Shown: in pieces, positions 23,330-34,200 of the stretch
Position numbering within the stretch: position 1 is the stretch's first letter
How the letters are laid out: each line of letters opens with the position of its first letter
Assembly (NCBI GenBank): GCA_949316235.1
Contig: OX438747.1
Coordinates: forward strand, 4,340,501-4,404,500
Reading direction: 5' to 3'
From: Oegoconia quadripuncta
Taxonomy: Eukaryota; Arthropoda; Insecta; Lepidoptera; Autostichidae
DNA length: 64,000 nucleotides
The notes under the pieces: generated by a model
What the model saw: the letters and a program-made list of their open reading frames with translations, nothing else
Told to the model about the DNA's origin: nothing
Database searches by the model: none
Position numbers and translations under genes: made by a program

Positions 23330-25490
23330 GTTGGTGGTTCACTTGTGTCGACAGGTATATGTGGTTGACGATTTACGGGCATTGGAATCTCTAATAGGCC
23401 CTGCATACGAAATAATTATTGACAACTGTGACATTTCATAGGATTTTAATAATTTTTCAGTCATAGACTTGGAATGCTACTATATGGATCTACAATACCA
23501 ATATCTCTGTCGTTCGAGTTGTCACGGTTCCATCGTTTCCGTGTAAGCGCGAAAGAGTATAATCTCTAGTATCCAAAACTCACTCCCCTCTGGATGGAAA
23601 CACTGATATAATCTGTTTTGTACTCATTCGTGTGATAAAATTGTATGTCATCATGTGCCTAGGTGTCTCTCCTCGGATCGTGCTGTATATTATTGCTATA
23701 TATATAATTATTTTTTTAAGAGAATTGTAATGAAAAATGAGAATCTGCAATTGGCATGACTTTGGCTTGTAAATTTTGTGTAATATTTTTTATAATGATA
23801 GTGTTGATTCTGTATTATCAATAAAAAAAAAATGTATGTATAGGTGCATGAATAAAGTTACATTATATTGGACCGTGTGCAAAGGCCGCTACCATATTCT
23901 TATCGGAGCTTCTGATGCAAATTTGTCTGTCCTAAACGTTCCATTTAAGCTCGATCTGTAACTTTATGAGAATCAACAACTTCCTTTTTACGTAAATCTA
24001 ATTGTAGGACCTAAGTAAACTTTGTAATTTTATCCAACTCTGACGATAATTCAATAATAAAGCATCAACCTGTCACAACGATGAGGTGATCATCGAGTTT
24101 AACTTGTCTTAGTGGGTCCTTTAGTAACATAGTGTCACCAAGCAAGTTTTTTTTAATGTAGGTATAATTCTTGTAAATAATTCAAATTCTGTATTGCTTT
24201 CTAAAACGTTGGTTAATGATGTTAAACTATTTTCAATCCTTTTGTTTTATATGCCTTTCAGAATTATTTATTATTATGATAATGTAAAATGTGAATAATG
24301 TGATCTTTATAATCTTCTGTAAATGTACCATATTTAATTAATTTTCCACTATATAAGTAGTATAGGTAAGTAATATACAACCTCCGTATCAAGTTCATCT
24401 TGCGGTGAATGAATTGACATGACATTGATTTTACGATACAACCGAGACATGGTCATTCAATATCCTCATTCTTGTGATGCGAAGTTCCTAAATATTTGCA
24501 AGTTATCCTTCCATTTTCTTCATATTTCGTTTTTTGATATACATATTTTTACTTCGCTCTCTCGCTCTAATGCAATTCAGACGAGGTCGATTCCTCATGT
24601 ATGACAATTATTACAAGAGATTAAAACCTTATATCTATCGCTTTCGGCGGGTTCGTCTGTTCTTTATAACCTCCGACGAATAACTTAGATTTGTTATAAC
24701 GTTTGAAGGCTTTGTCTGTCTGTGCCCAAGAAATACCTATTTGAAAGCGCTTTTTCGCTCGAAAGCTGGTATTTGTGAGATATATTGCCGTTTCAATATA
24801 TTTAGGTTTTAACGCAGTTGATTTGTTTATGTCGATTAAGTTGACTTTTCTTAAATTTTAAATTTGTCGTTATTACGTGTACGATAGTAGTGGTCTCAAC
24901 TTTCTTCTGTCCTTTTCTATTCGTCTTTAAATTTCGTCTCGTTTTGTATAGAATAAACTTGGGAATGAAAGAAGAGGAGAAGAAGAGTGTATGTGTGATG
25001 TGATGTCATGCATACATATTTTGATTTTTACCGACTTCCATAAAAAAAGGAAGTTTTATGTTCAGCTGTATGTAAGTTTTATATCTATGTATATCTACAC
25101 ATACTCTAAAGTTTTCTATTAAGTCGTGCACAAATACACAATTGCTGTTGTTACTTTAGCCTTTCTAACTTGTTTAAAAATAATACAGGTATCCGGTCAC
25201 GGTACATTTTACGATTTGATTGAAAGTTCAAGTACATACATTATCTGTGGTGCTTCTACTTCAGGTTCACGTAGGAAAATTCGTGACAGGCCAACGTCAT
25301 TATGCTAGCAATTTATTTTTTACTTCAAGCTATTGTTAAGAAACTAAAGAGCATACCTATTCTGCGTGTGGTATAACAATAAGGTTAGTTTTTGTGTTTT
25401 CGGTACAGTAAATAATAGTTGTTCAGTCTTTTTTTATTTAACTTTACTTTATTTATATCATAATAATGTGGGTAGGGCAGTCAGAACTAA
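23330..25490. other. Intergenic stretch, nothing recognised
   Basis: AT-rich. 25025-25075 contains the recurrent 'accgacttccataaaaaaag' motif. Small frames (23776, 24419, 25126) show no domains. Confidence 0.35.
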
Positions 25491-25494
25491 AGAG

Positions 25495-25790
25495 ATGTTT
25501 TTTTTTATATATGTCTGGATTCGCGTTTGACCACAATCTCACCTGATGGAAAGTGACGATGTAGTCGAAGATGAAGCACGCGATCCCAGTAAATGCCTAT
25601 TCGCTCTGCTCTTGAAGATCCCAAGGTTGTAGGATTCAGGAAAGACTGACGCCGGAAGGGAGTTCCATGCCTTGACTGTTCGGATCGATGTCATGTACAA
25701 AAAGTACCTAAGTACTGAAATTTCAAAATTATTCATTCGAAAGAGTAGTGTTATAAGTTTAATGCCTATATCTGTATGTGGCATTGTAGC
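25495..25790 (-). mobile_element. Non-LTR retrotransposon C-terminal fragment, antisense
   Basis: The minus strand encodes 'IRTVKAWNSLPASVFPESYN' followed by 'LGIFKSRANRHLLG', a typical C-terminal end of a LINE ORF2. The 3' untranslated tail (caggtgagattgtggtcaaa) follows and ends at a T-run on the + strand (25500-25505). The same protein end occurs at 28790-28960 (+), and its tail also at 43395-43455 (-). Confidence 0.7.
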
Positions 25791-25819
25791 GCCAAAACGT
25801 TAGTTATTAAAACCGTTTT

Positions 25820-25960
25820 TTTATACTTTTATCCAAAGCTGGTGCGAAATGGTTCTTAACCATGTTTGATAGAAATTGGCTAAGTCGTTTCGAAGATATT
25901 TAGCTTTCAACACAGTTCTTTGTATATCTGAATTTTTAATATTTCAATTTATATTATTTG
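25820..25960. mobile_element. Repeat K fragment
   Basis: 'cttaaccatgtttgatagaa' and 'cgaagatatttagctttcaa' match the repeat at 56710-56880 and the diverged piece at 1845-1990. No coding capacity. Confidence 0.45.
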
Positions 25961-26103
25961 TTTATTTTCAAAAGGTGTACTGTGGGTGTCATAGTAACTA
26001 TTAAACTTTGAAGATGTGTTTGGAATATCTCTGCCCAATACTACTATGTAACTAATCTGTTATGTATGTAAGCTATTTTACTAAAGTATGTACATAATAT
26101 CGA

Positions 26104-26435
26104 ACCACCCGTATCGCAGTTGCATTCGCTATTTGTTTCGATTAGCTATGTTAAGTAATGTCTGACGCGGTTGGTCCTTGGATGGGTGACCACTAGTGGC
26201 TTTTTAATACTAGTGTTTGCATGCTTCTAAGGGCACGATAATTGTCGGTCCCTGTTGTTTTCAAGGCAGTCGTTAAGCCAAGTCGGTGCCCTACGACAGT
26301 CAGATGGCCACTAGTCTGACAAAAATCTACCAATCCGCACTACGATCGCGTGGTGGATTATGACCCATACTCTCTCCCAGGGAGAGGAGGCTGTGCCCCA
26401 ACAGTGGGGACGTGTCAGGCTGTTAATGACGTACA
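26104..26435 (+). mobile_element. SINE-C: 5S-rRNA-derived SINE, best copy
   Basis: The head reads 'tgttaagtaatgtctgacgc' followed by 'ggttggtccttggatgggtg' and 'acc'. This follows the 3' half of insect 5S rRNA, including its internal pol III promoter region, with scattered substitutions. The body then continues through 'cagtcgttaagccaagtcgg' and 'gcgtggtggattatgaccca' to 'gtgccccaacagtggggacg'. A 5S head joined to an unrelated body defines the SINE3-like class. Other copies: 6100-6217, 43615-43735, 48160-48520 (-), 55990-56235, and body pieces at 63447-64000. Confidence 0.8.
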
Positions 26436-26449
26436 TACTCAAGTAGGTA

Positions 26450-27930
26450 TAGGTGCTTTGTTTTCCGGTGTTTTTATTAATTGATTGTTAGCCTTGTTAT
26501 TGTCAACTTTTTTTATGATAGAGAAGTGGACTAAGGTTAATGAGACTTGATTATTACCTATTCGTGACTAAGTCGATAGGTACCTACGTCTAAGGACAGC
26601 GCATACGCAGCCCATTCATTATTTATGTGTTCCATATGTAAGCGGGAGCGAGATTGCCACTGTATTTAGGTTACACTGCTCTTTTATCTGGTCAAGATAG
26701 TAAACAGTTACACAGACATACTTTCTAAGGTCTCTATTATAGATACGTCATTATGGTTTTTGGCTAGGGTTGCCATTCGTTCGGGTTTTCCCGAATTTTT
26801 TTACTTAAAAAGGGGCAAGGTATCCTTTAAAAGTGTAAGCATGATCTTAAATCATATTTTAGACTTCGATGGCCTATAAAAGTGCATTACTGAACATAAG
26901 CCTCTCCCGTAGAGCGATTTTCATCTCTTTCCATGGGAGGATTTGCCCTAATCGCCACACTGGCCAGCGCTTTGGCGATTTTGGGAGCTCCGTACCAATG
27001 ACCCTGCTGCCCACCACTGGTATAATCCCTAACACTCACAGGAAGAGACGGTTTGGTCCTATCCTACTCTGCGGGAACCACACGTCGATAGGTATATATA
27101 AAAATATATATTACTTTGTAATTGTTTGCGTAACAGTCTTTTATTTACGAGTATCATTATTTTCGATAAAAATTTGTTCCCCATCTATTAAAGCGTCGCA
27201 GAGAAAATTTAGAAAAAATCATAACTCTAGAAATAAGGTCTAAATTTAAGGGAAATGATTAGGCTTGGGAGATTTTAATCTTGATATTAAAGAAATATAT
27301 CTTAAGTAATTGAATAGTAGACTAGTTTCGATAGGTAATTCTTTTATTGCCTCTACTAAAATTTTTAGTAATGCTTCACACTTACACTATCATTATCATA
27401 TCAGCGGAAAGACGTCCACTGCTGAACAAAGGCCTCCCCCAAAGATCTCCATAACGATCGAACTAGAGAATAAGTTAAATCTTTTTCTGTTATATTTAGC
27501 ATTTCTAAATCCGCTACCACCTATGACTTTTACTAAAGTCATCTCAGTTTGCAGTAAGAGGTAAGAGGCACGTAGGCTCGTTTAGTTAACCTAGGAACAA
27601 GTTGCGTAGGTATGTTGAATCTATACTATGTATCTTTGAAACCTAAGGCTGCCCACATATAGCTAACTATCGTACACTTGTGCAACTTTACTGATGCACA
27701 GGACACCCACCCCATAGATCTGATACGCTGAGAGTTGTTCGAAAATATTGAAAAATTGCTCACTTTAATTTGTGCATGTCTTGGGGTGGGTGGTAATTCC
27801 AGTTCAAAGGTTGTTTTAATGTTTCCGTCAGCATGATAGGTTCCAGCGTAAGCTGTCGAACCTGTCTGAGCGTCTCCATATATTATCTGCTGTGTAGTCG
27901 GCTGGTGATCATAGCTTGACGCGTGGGTGA
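26450..27930. other. Intergenic stretch with small repeat scraps
   Basis: 26880-27065 contains a repeat piece with 'cactcacaggaagagacggt', related to repeat W at 42225 and 44590. 27400-27470 is an RTE scrap (acgtccactgctgaacaaag). The 124-codon and 84-codon frames here run through these repeats and are not genes. Confidence 0.45.
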
Positions 27931-27937
27931 TTGCAGA

Positions 27938-28250
27938 TGGTGCAGTGTAACAACATTGGGTTTACGATTCGGAGGTCGCGGGTTCGATCCCCAGCGGGGT
28001 ATATGTTTGAGTACTCGGTTTGGTTGGTGGTAGGGCATTTTTAACGTCCGCCTGGCTAGCTACCACCATCTTATCTAAATCTACCGCCAAGCAGCAATAT
28101 TAATAGCATTGTTGTGTTCCGGTTGTCAGAGTTAAGATAGCCAGTCCCCCAAATGTGTTGGGGTTTCCGGGTCAGTACGACCTCATGTTCACTTAACATC
28201 AGGTGTGATTGAGGTCAAGTACCAATCCGTTGTGCATAAAAAAAAAAATA
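27938..28250 (+). mobile_element. SINE-A (tRNA-derived), sense, intact B box
   Basis: 'ttcggaggtcgcgggttcga' leads into 'tccccagcgggg', a good B-box arm. The standard SINE-A body follows and the copy ends 'tgtgcat' with an A-run of about 11. Confidence 0.8.
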
Positions 28251-28284
28251 ACGACGCCTTCATCTACATTGATGAAATTTTTAT

Positions 28285-28530
28285 TTGTGTAATTCCTTTT
28301 AACTGATGACTCCTCTCTTGAGTACGAACAACTTTCCATTAGGAACCATAACCGAATTCAGCCGAAAGTTGTTGGACTTCCATACTAAAGGTGGTTTAAG
28401 AATGATGGTTTAGTTTGTATGAGTATTCGATAATTTTTGATCGAATTCGACTATGGACTTGGGGAAACTTGTTCGTGATGAAGAGTAGCGTCAGTAAATG
28501 GGAATTACAAGAATTCAAATTCACCATGTA
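28285..28530. mobile_element. MITE-E, near full-length copy
   Basis: Both halves are present: 'gtgtaattccttttaactga' and 'gaacaactttccattaggaa' on the left; 'atcgaattcgactatggact' and 'gggaattacaagaattcaaa' on the right. The ends are inverted repeats. It stands directly after SINE-A and directly before MITE-F. Confidence 0.7.
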
Positions 28531-28561
28531 TATTCATCATAATGTTACAGGATTTCTTTGT

Positions 28562-28760
28562 ACTGTGTGCGAAGTGCAAGTTTTGTCTAGTTTTTAACTT
28601 TACCATCGCGTTCGCGTTTAAGCAAAAAGTATCTATGAAAAAAAATCGTTTTGCAAACTATCCGCTAGAGGCGCTGCAAATTTCTTCATACAAATCGTCA
28701 CGTAAACGTGAACGCGGTAGTAAAGTTATGGCGAAACAAAACTCACACTCAGCCCTCTGG
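28562..28760. mobile_element. MITE-F (long inverted-repeat element)
   Basis: The left arm 'actgtgtgcgaagtgcaagt' through 'aactttaccatcgcgttcgc' pairs with the right arm 'gaacgcggtagtaaagttat' through 'aaaactcacactcagccc'. The arms are about 60 bp and enclose a core of about 80 bp. A second copy lies at 62947-63131. Open frames appear in both copies (28542-28772 and 62952-63185) with similar peptide sequence. The inverted-repeat structure explains the conservation better than coding does. Confidence 0.75.
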
Positions 28761-28769
28761 TGTGTGAAC

Positions 28770-29100
28770 TGAAGCGACTGCATACAGAACATTCACATGT
28801 TTGGCTATCATTCATAATACGAACTGCCAAGGTATGGAATTCGCTTCCGGCGTTTTTTATTCCGGAATCCCACAATGGGATCTTCATGAGCAGAGTGAAT
28901 AGGCGTTTACTGAGAAATGCGTGCTTCACCAGAAATGGTCAAACGTCCATCATAAATAAAAACTTGACACCAGTAGTTGCATAGCAGAATGTATATCTAG
29001 CTTTTCGTAAGAATGCTGGTCGGAGTCTTAATCCGTCCGTTGTCTCGGACACCAGTAGTTGAAGTACTAAGGGACGCACCACGAAATGACAGTCGCCGTT
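28770..29100 (+). mobile_element. Non-LTR retrotransposon C-terminal fragment, sense
   Basis: The + strand encodes 'IIRTAKVWNSLPAFFIPESH' then 'NGIFMSRVNRRLLR', the same LINE ORF2 end as at 25495-25790. Some 100 bp of tail follows. It is 5' truncated. Confidence 0.65.
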
Positions 29101-30980
29101 GCTGCCACTCAAATAAATAATTATATACCTATCTCATAAACAAAGCCTTAACAGGGAAAAACAAGAATGTCAAGCTGTAGTTGATTTAGGTTCTGAAATC
29201 TTAAAGTAATAATTAGCTTTTAGATTTCTCCAATGCAGGTCTTAATTTATCCAATTGTGCCACTGGACGGAATAAACCCTCTTGACACAGACAATACCTA
29301 CTAGATAAAGATTATAGGGTGAGCAATTTTCATACAAAATAAGAAGCTACATTTAGACTGACGTACCAGGAAACGTCTAGAAATTGATTATATTATTGTC
29401 TTGTTTATTAGATTACGAATTAGTTTATACCTAATCTAAAACATCGCGGCCTCGTAAAGATACAAGCAAAGAGCTGCAGGCTGTATAGGCGGACTAAGCG
29501 TTGCTTAGGTTTATATGAGTGTTTGGTCCGCTAACATTAATTGCAAGCTTTTATTTAATTTACTTCGTATGTATATTTGTCCGTTCAAAATTTTCAAATC
29601 AAATTAGAACCATTTCCTATTTACTTAAGGGGCTGAAATTTTGCATTCTCGTTCAATTTTGATAACAATATAATAATATGATAGACATGAACTGATGCAA
29701 TAGCCAGGATCATCTCACGATGGGAACTCCTCATTCTTTTGTGTTTTTCTTATTAACAGTATTCCGGCGAAATGAGAATCCGTCCTTTTGGGAATCCGAC
29801 CAAGTGGGAATAAATGACTTAACGGTTAATAGCACGGATGCGACATCTTATGTACACGGTTAGTTTCAAAACGATACAATCATAGTTTCTACAATAACTA
29901 TAGCAATATATAGTTAAACGTGGTTTTCTTGATGACCTGATGCTGTAGCCAGGACTGTCTTCCCAAGGGGGATCTACAGATACGAAATATGGCATACACG
30001 TTTGGTTAGAATAATTATATGTTAAACCTTATGTTATACCTTGTTTTTAATAGTATTTTAATTAGAATTATTTTATTTGCTCAAAACATGGTATACAATG
30101 ATGACAAGGGAAAAAGGTGAACATTCATGTTTTGCCACACTTACAATGGCATGCAAATAATTTGTTTAGGTAAGTACTTATAATTATGGTTCAACAAGCA
30201 TCTACTTTAATTCTAAATATTCTTTTACACTATAAAATACATTGTCATGAAGCCATTTACATAACTTTGTCCTAAACAATTGTATTTAACAACTTTATAT
30301 CATTTGGTAAATTAATGTAAATTCTGACACACATAGTTAAACAGCTCTTGTCATATTGCATTGTTCTAGGAACTTCTCTAAATACAAGTTTAGATAACAA
30401 GCTTTTACGAATATTGGCGAATTTTTCTTTACAAACATGCATATCTCATATATGTACAAGGAAGGGAGTGATAATGTAGAACTAATTATGAGTCTATGCA
30501 TAGAACAGAAGGCACCTACGTGCTCTTCTTAAAATCGAGGCAGAATTTCGTCCGCTGTGAATTTGCAATTGACATCTATTATAACATCTAGTATGACATG
30601 TTCTAAATGAGATAAAATACTGTAATATACATACAAATGGGCCTTGTCATTAGTGCTTACCTTGGATCAAGACTAGGCAATCATTCACAAATAGAATGTT
30701 TGAGGGTATTGGATGCGGCAGTTGACGACAGGCTATCATTATTCCTGAAATTAATGTATTTAATGTCGATATTGCGTCACACGCTTGTAATTAAATGTAT
30801 TGTTTTTTTTTTATCATAGTAGTCAAATTATTTATTTATTATTGTGTTTCATTACGTATAGTATTAATGTTTTCATACTTTAGAATAACAGTTCTGAAAT
30901 TCAATACGCAGAACTTTCATATGTACTTAAAATTAGGAAATTATTTGTGCTAACCCACTTAATTACACGCATTGAATTAC
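29100..30980. other. Intergenic stretch, nothing recognised
   Basis: AT-rich. No frame, RNA or repeat end could be supported. Confidence 0.4.
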
Positions 30981-30984
30981 GTGA

Positions 30985-31110
30985 TGATAGGTTTGCATGG
31001 AAGAAGTTGCTGTTAGCGATAAAGCCGCCTAATTTGTAGTTACTATAAGGTATTTAAATGTACATTCCTTATTTGATTGAAACAATGAAGCGTATTTGAT
31101 TGAGTGATTG
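30985..31110 (+). mobile_element. LINE 3' tail fragment (family T)
   Basis: 'ggaagaagttgctgttagcg' then 'ataaagccgcc' and a terminal 'gtatttgattgagtgattg' match the tail at 8035-8165. Confidence 0.55.
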
Positions 31111-31294
31111 TTTAAATTGAAGCTTGTCCTAACCTTCCCTTAATTACTAGTACACAAAGAGGATGACATGACTTTTTAGTCCTGTCACTTTATTCCGTTC
31201 AGAAATCATAACCCCAAAGCACATTTTTAGTTATCATGTCTACACGAACTCTCTAAAAACCTTTGTTTAAGCTGTTGAAGGATCTAAATATAAA

Positions 31295-31380
31295 TAAATA
31301 AATATTTTCGGACACTTACACCAGTTATCTAGTCCCAAACTAAGCAAAGTTTGTACTATATACATTCAGTGTACTAAGTA
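31295..31380 (-). mobile_element. SINE-B, outer part, split by mariner
   Basis: 'tcggacacttacaccagtta' and 'tctagtcccaaactaagcaa' are the distal body of an antisense SINE-B. It is interrupted at the TA at 31379-31380 by the mariner and resumes at 32663. Confidence 0.75.
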
Positions 31381-31400
31381 TCGGGAATTTGTCAATAAAA
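31381..31400. repeat. mariner terminal inverted repeat, left on this strand
   Basis: TCGGGAATTTGTCAATAAAA, preceded by the target TA. Confidence 0.9.
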
Positions 31401-31413
31401 CAAAAAATACAAA

Positions 31414-32487
31414 TTATTCATCTAAATTTATTTTATCGCCTTCAAAGTAGGCCCCATCGCTTGCAATACAACATCTCCACCGCTTCACCCAGTCTTCCAT
31501 ACATTTTTCATAGGCTATTTGCGGTATGGCCTTTAGCTCATTCAGCGAATTTTCTTTTATGGCTTCTATCGACTCAAAACGTTTTCCTCGAAGTGGTAAT
31601 TTTAACTTGGGAAATAAAAAAAAGTCAGACGGAGCCATATCAGGTGAATACGGTGCTTGGTCGAGAACTTTTGTTGAATTTTTCGCTAAAAACTCTTTCA
31701 CTATAATGGCTGTGTGTGATGGTGCATTATCATGGTGCAGCATCCATGAGTTGTGTTGCCACAAATCTGGACGTTTTCGGCGGATACTCTCACGCAAACG
31801 CTTCATGACGCCTAAATAATATTCTTTATTCACTGTTTCTCCCTCTGGAAGGAATTCGGAGTGAACCACACCACGGTAGTCAAAAAAAACTGTCAGCATC
31901 ACCTTGATTTTGGAGCGACTTTGCCGCGGTTTTTTGGGTTTCGGCTCGTTTTCGAGACGCCATTCTGAAGACTGTTGGCTTGTTTGCATGTCGTACTCAT
32001 AAACCCATGTCTCGTCGCCAGTTATTATACGTTTCATAAAGGTCGGATCCGTAGAAGCTCGGGAAACCATGTCTTCAGCGACATGCTTTCGCTGCGCTTT
32101 TTGAACAAAATTGAGCTCTTTTGGAACTAGTCGAGCGGCGACGCGTTTCATGCCTAAAATGTCAATGAGAATGTTGTGGACGGACTTAAAAGATATGTTC
32201 ACCTCACTAGCCAACTCTCTCAGACTCATACGTCGATTTTCGAGCACTAGCTTCTTGATTCTGTCGATGTTTTCTTTGGTCGTAGCGGTTGAAGGTCTAC
32301 CAGAACGAGGCAAGTCTACTACTACTTCTCGGCCTTCTTTAAAAGCCTTATACCATTCATAAGCCCTTGTTTTCGATATACACGATTCGCCGTAGGTATT
32401 TCGCAACATTTTTAGTGATTCACCACATGAAATATCATTTGAAACACAAAATTTAAGGCACACTCTTTGTTCAACAATATTTTCCAT
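31414..32487 (-). CDS. mariner transposase, full length
   Basis: The 357-residue frame is uninterrupted. The N-terminal half has two helix-turn-helix regions: one around residues 5-55, including 'SKTRAYEWYKAFKEGR', and one around 72-120. A 'GRPSTATT' linker lies between them at 63-70. The catalytic domain has D158 in 'ITGDETWVYEYD', D253 in 'HHDNAPSH' and D288 in 'YSPDMAPSDFFLFPKLK'. Exactly 34 residues separate the last two, the D,D34D signature of mariner proper. The C-terminal 'WVKRWRCCIASDGAYFEGD' is also family-typical. The protein would cut and paste the element at TA sites. The start ATG lies about 175 bp inside the right TIR, as usual. No stop, frameshift or missing catalytic residue was seen. 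Confidence 0.96.
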   Translation of the reverse strand: MENIVEQRVCLKFCVSNDISCGESLKMLRNTYGESCISKTRAYEWYKAFKEGREVVVDLPRSGRPSTATTKENIDRIKKLVLENRRMSLRELASEVNISFKSVHNILIDILGMKRVAARLVPKELNFVQKAQRKHVAEDMVSRASTDPTFMKRIITGDETWVYEYDMQTSQQSSEWRLENEPKPKKPRQSRSKIKVMLTVFFDYRGVVHSEFLPEGETVNKEYYLGVMKRLRESIRRKRPDLWQHNSWMLHHDNAPSHTAIIVKEFLAKNSTKVLDQAPYSPDMAPSDFFLFPKLKLPLRGKRFESIEAIKENSLNELKAIPQIAYEKCMEDWVKRWRCCIASDGAYFEGDKINLDE

Positions 32488-32642
32488 TGTAAAAATCGCC
32501 GAGGACTCAAAACTATGACCAACAAAAAGTGTAGTTTAAAACAAATTAAATGACAGATCCCGCTCAAATTTTGCGCGCTAAATCAGTACAGTGCTACCAA
32601 CATGCAGTAAAAAAATTAGAACGACCTCTTTTACGCGGGTCT

Positions 32643-32662
32643 TTTTATTGACATATTCCCGA
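32643..32662. repeat. mariner terminal inverted repeat, right on this strand
   Basis: Reverse complement reads TCGGGAATATGTCAATAAAA, followed outside by the target TA. This is the transposase-proximal (5') end. Confidence 0.9.
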
Positions 32663-32850
32663 TACTTTTTACACAGAGTAGTATATATATAACGGATAAA
32701 CTTAAATAAATATTTATATAAACATCCACAACTGGGGAATAAATATTCGTATTCATCACACAAACATTTACCCCTCGCAGGATTCGAACCCGCAATCGTT
32801 TGTTTCGCTGACAAGATTACTATCCACTACACCAATCGGTAATTAGTTAA
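32663..32850 (-). mobile_element. SINE-B, head part, split by mariner
   Basis: 'tataacggataaacttaaat' and 'catccacaactggggaataa' resume the SINE-B body. The head follows with a B box in reverse complement (gcgggttcgaatcctgcgag) and 'ttggtgtagtgga'. It belongs to the same SINE copy as 31295-31380. Confidence 0.75.
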
Positions 32851-33480
32851 AGTGACTGGACTAAAATATCATTCTGTCCTTATTGCATTTCCTGCTTGTA
32901 AATAGAAAAGAACAAGACAATGTCGACTAAGAAAGACAGACTCAAAAAATTGAGTCAAATTTCAAAAGACTAAAGTGCATTTCCAAAAGTGGGAGTCAAC
33001 CATAACCCAAATACAGAGCAATTAGGAAATCTTTGATATAGGACATATAGGTACTATATAGGTACCTACCTACTTGTTTCTTTTTGTCTGACAATTTATA
33101 ATATTCATTCTTCATGGCTTAAGATCAAGACTTGAACAATTGACTCGCTCATGTAAGGTTATTCGAGGTCGCACGGAAGACAATAGTTTTATATTACTAT
33201 GGATATCTAATACATGTTACAGTATAAGCTATCTAGACACATTTAAGTACTATTAGGAAGTTAATTGAAGGCAGGAAATTAAGGTTGCTGTAAGTTTCCT
33301 TGGTATACCGGATGTGGGGTGCAACAGGCGACACAGGCTGTACTCGTACTACATATATTATCTATTAAGTTGATATGAGTGTAGATCTATCTTTGTCGAT
33401 AACTGTATATACCTTACCTACTTACGAGACTTCAATCTATCTTAGCAATCTTAAGCAATCATAATGTTAATACCAGATAT
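32850..33480. other. Intergenic stretch, nothing recognised
   Basis: Contains only short tandem variants of 'taggtacctacc' near 33050-33070. Confidence 0.4.
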
Positions 33481-33484
33481 AAAA

Positions 33485-33910
33485 ATAAATGTGGTGTTCA
33501 TATCAGCCGTTTACACAAAGTCACTAAGTCATTTAAGGGGCAATGTATACGCTTTTATAAGAAGGTTCCAGTGGACATTCAAAATTTACCTTTAAATAAA
33601 TTCAAAACCATCATAAAACAGACATTATTTACCAAAGGCTATTATAAAATTTCTGATTACCTGGCTGGATGATAAGCCAGCATGGAAATAGACCGCTCGG
33701 CCATATTCAGTCTAATTATACAATACAATATAATTGTAACCCAGACTTATTTAAAAGAGCAATCCTTGAGTTTCTTGCTCGTTCTTCTCTGGGGAATCAG
33801 CTTTGTGAATGAGCAATAATGTCAAAAACTTTAATAATAAGATAAAAAATGTGACGTTTTCAAGTGATAATTTTTATCCTACGAAATAAATGTTTTTTGA
33901 TTTTGATTTT
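33485..33910 (+). mobile_element. 3' fragment of the LINE family at 3.0-4.6 kb, sense
   Basis: The + frame encodes 'HISRLHKVTKSFKGQCIRFY' and 'KKVPVDIQNLPLNKFKTI', ending 'GYYKISDYLAG' and stop. This is the C-terminus of the RT protein at 3036-4364, with moderate divergence. The 3' tail (ttatttaaaagagcaatcct) and a short (TTTTGA)n end follow. It is 5' truncated by about 1.2 kb relative to that copy. Confidence 0.8.
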
Positions 33911-33987
33911 TTTGAATCATTGAGATATGTATAGAAAATAAATATTATGTGGGTTTGTTTAACAAAACCGCCCAACTTCCTCGACAT

Positions 33988-34200
33988 TTTGAATCAATCA
34001 ATCAATCAATCATTTATTTGTGAAACACAGGATTTACAATAGTAGATGTTTCAATTAAGCATTTGTGCGCCGTGTTCAGCCGATAGGCATACAAATATAA
34101 AAATAACATGCAAAAAATATACACGGAACATTAAAATCAGACAATTATTTACATACAAAATAGTCAAATTCCTTAAATTAACTTATTTTTATAATAATAA
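33988..34200 (-). mobile_element. LINE 3' tail with (AATC)n end, antisense
   Basis: It starts with an AATC array (33988-34009), then 'catttatttgtgaaacacag' and 'ttgtgcgccgtgttcagccg'. Tandem tetramers at a 3' terminus in this position are typical of CR1-like elements. No coding part remains. Confidence 0.5.

Larger units (their letters stand above)
31381..32662 (-). mobile_element. Complete mariner-family DNA transposon
   Basis: The element is 1,282 bp, the usual mariner size. Its ends are inverted repeats: TCGGGAATTTGTCAATAAAA at the left and the reverse complement of TCGGGAATATGTCAATAAAA at the right, matching at 19 of 20 positions. Each end is flanked by TA (31379-31380 and 32663-32664), the duplicated target. 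It contains one intact transposase gene on the minus strand. It is inserted in an antisense SINE-B, whose two halves lie on either side. With both ends and an unbroken transposase it could be autonomous. Confidence 0.95.

Noticed and set aside
26140..26180. Possible 5S rRNA gene
   Set aside because: Only part of the 5S sequence is present, with substitutions, and it runs into a SINE body shared by other copies.
26869..27243. 124-codon frame
   Set aside because: It crosses dispersed repeat sequence (repeat W related) and has no domain.
31389..32362. Plus-strand frames of 83-105 codons
   Set aside because: They are antisense shadows of the mariner transposase.
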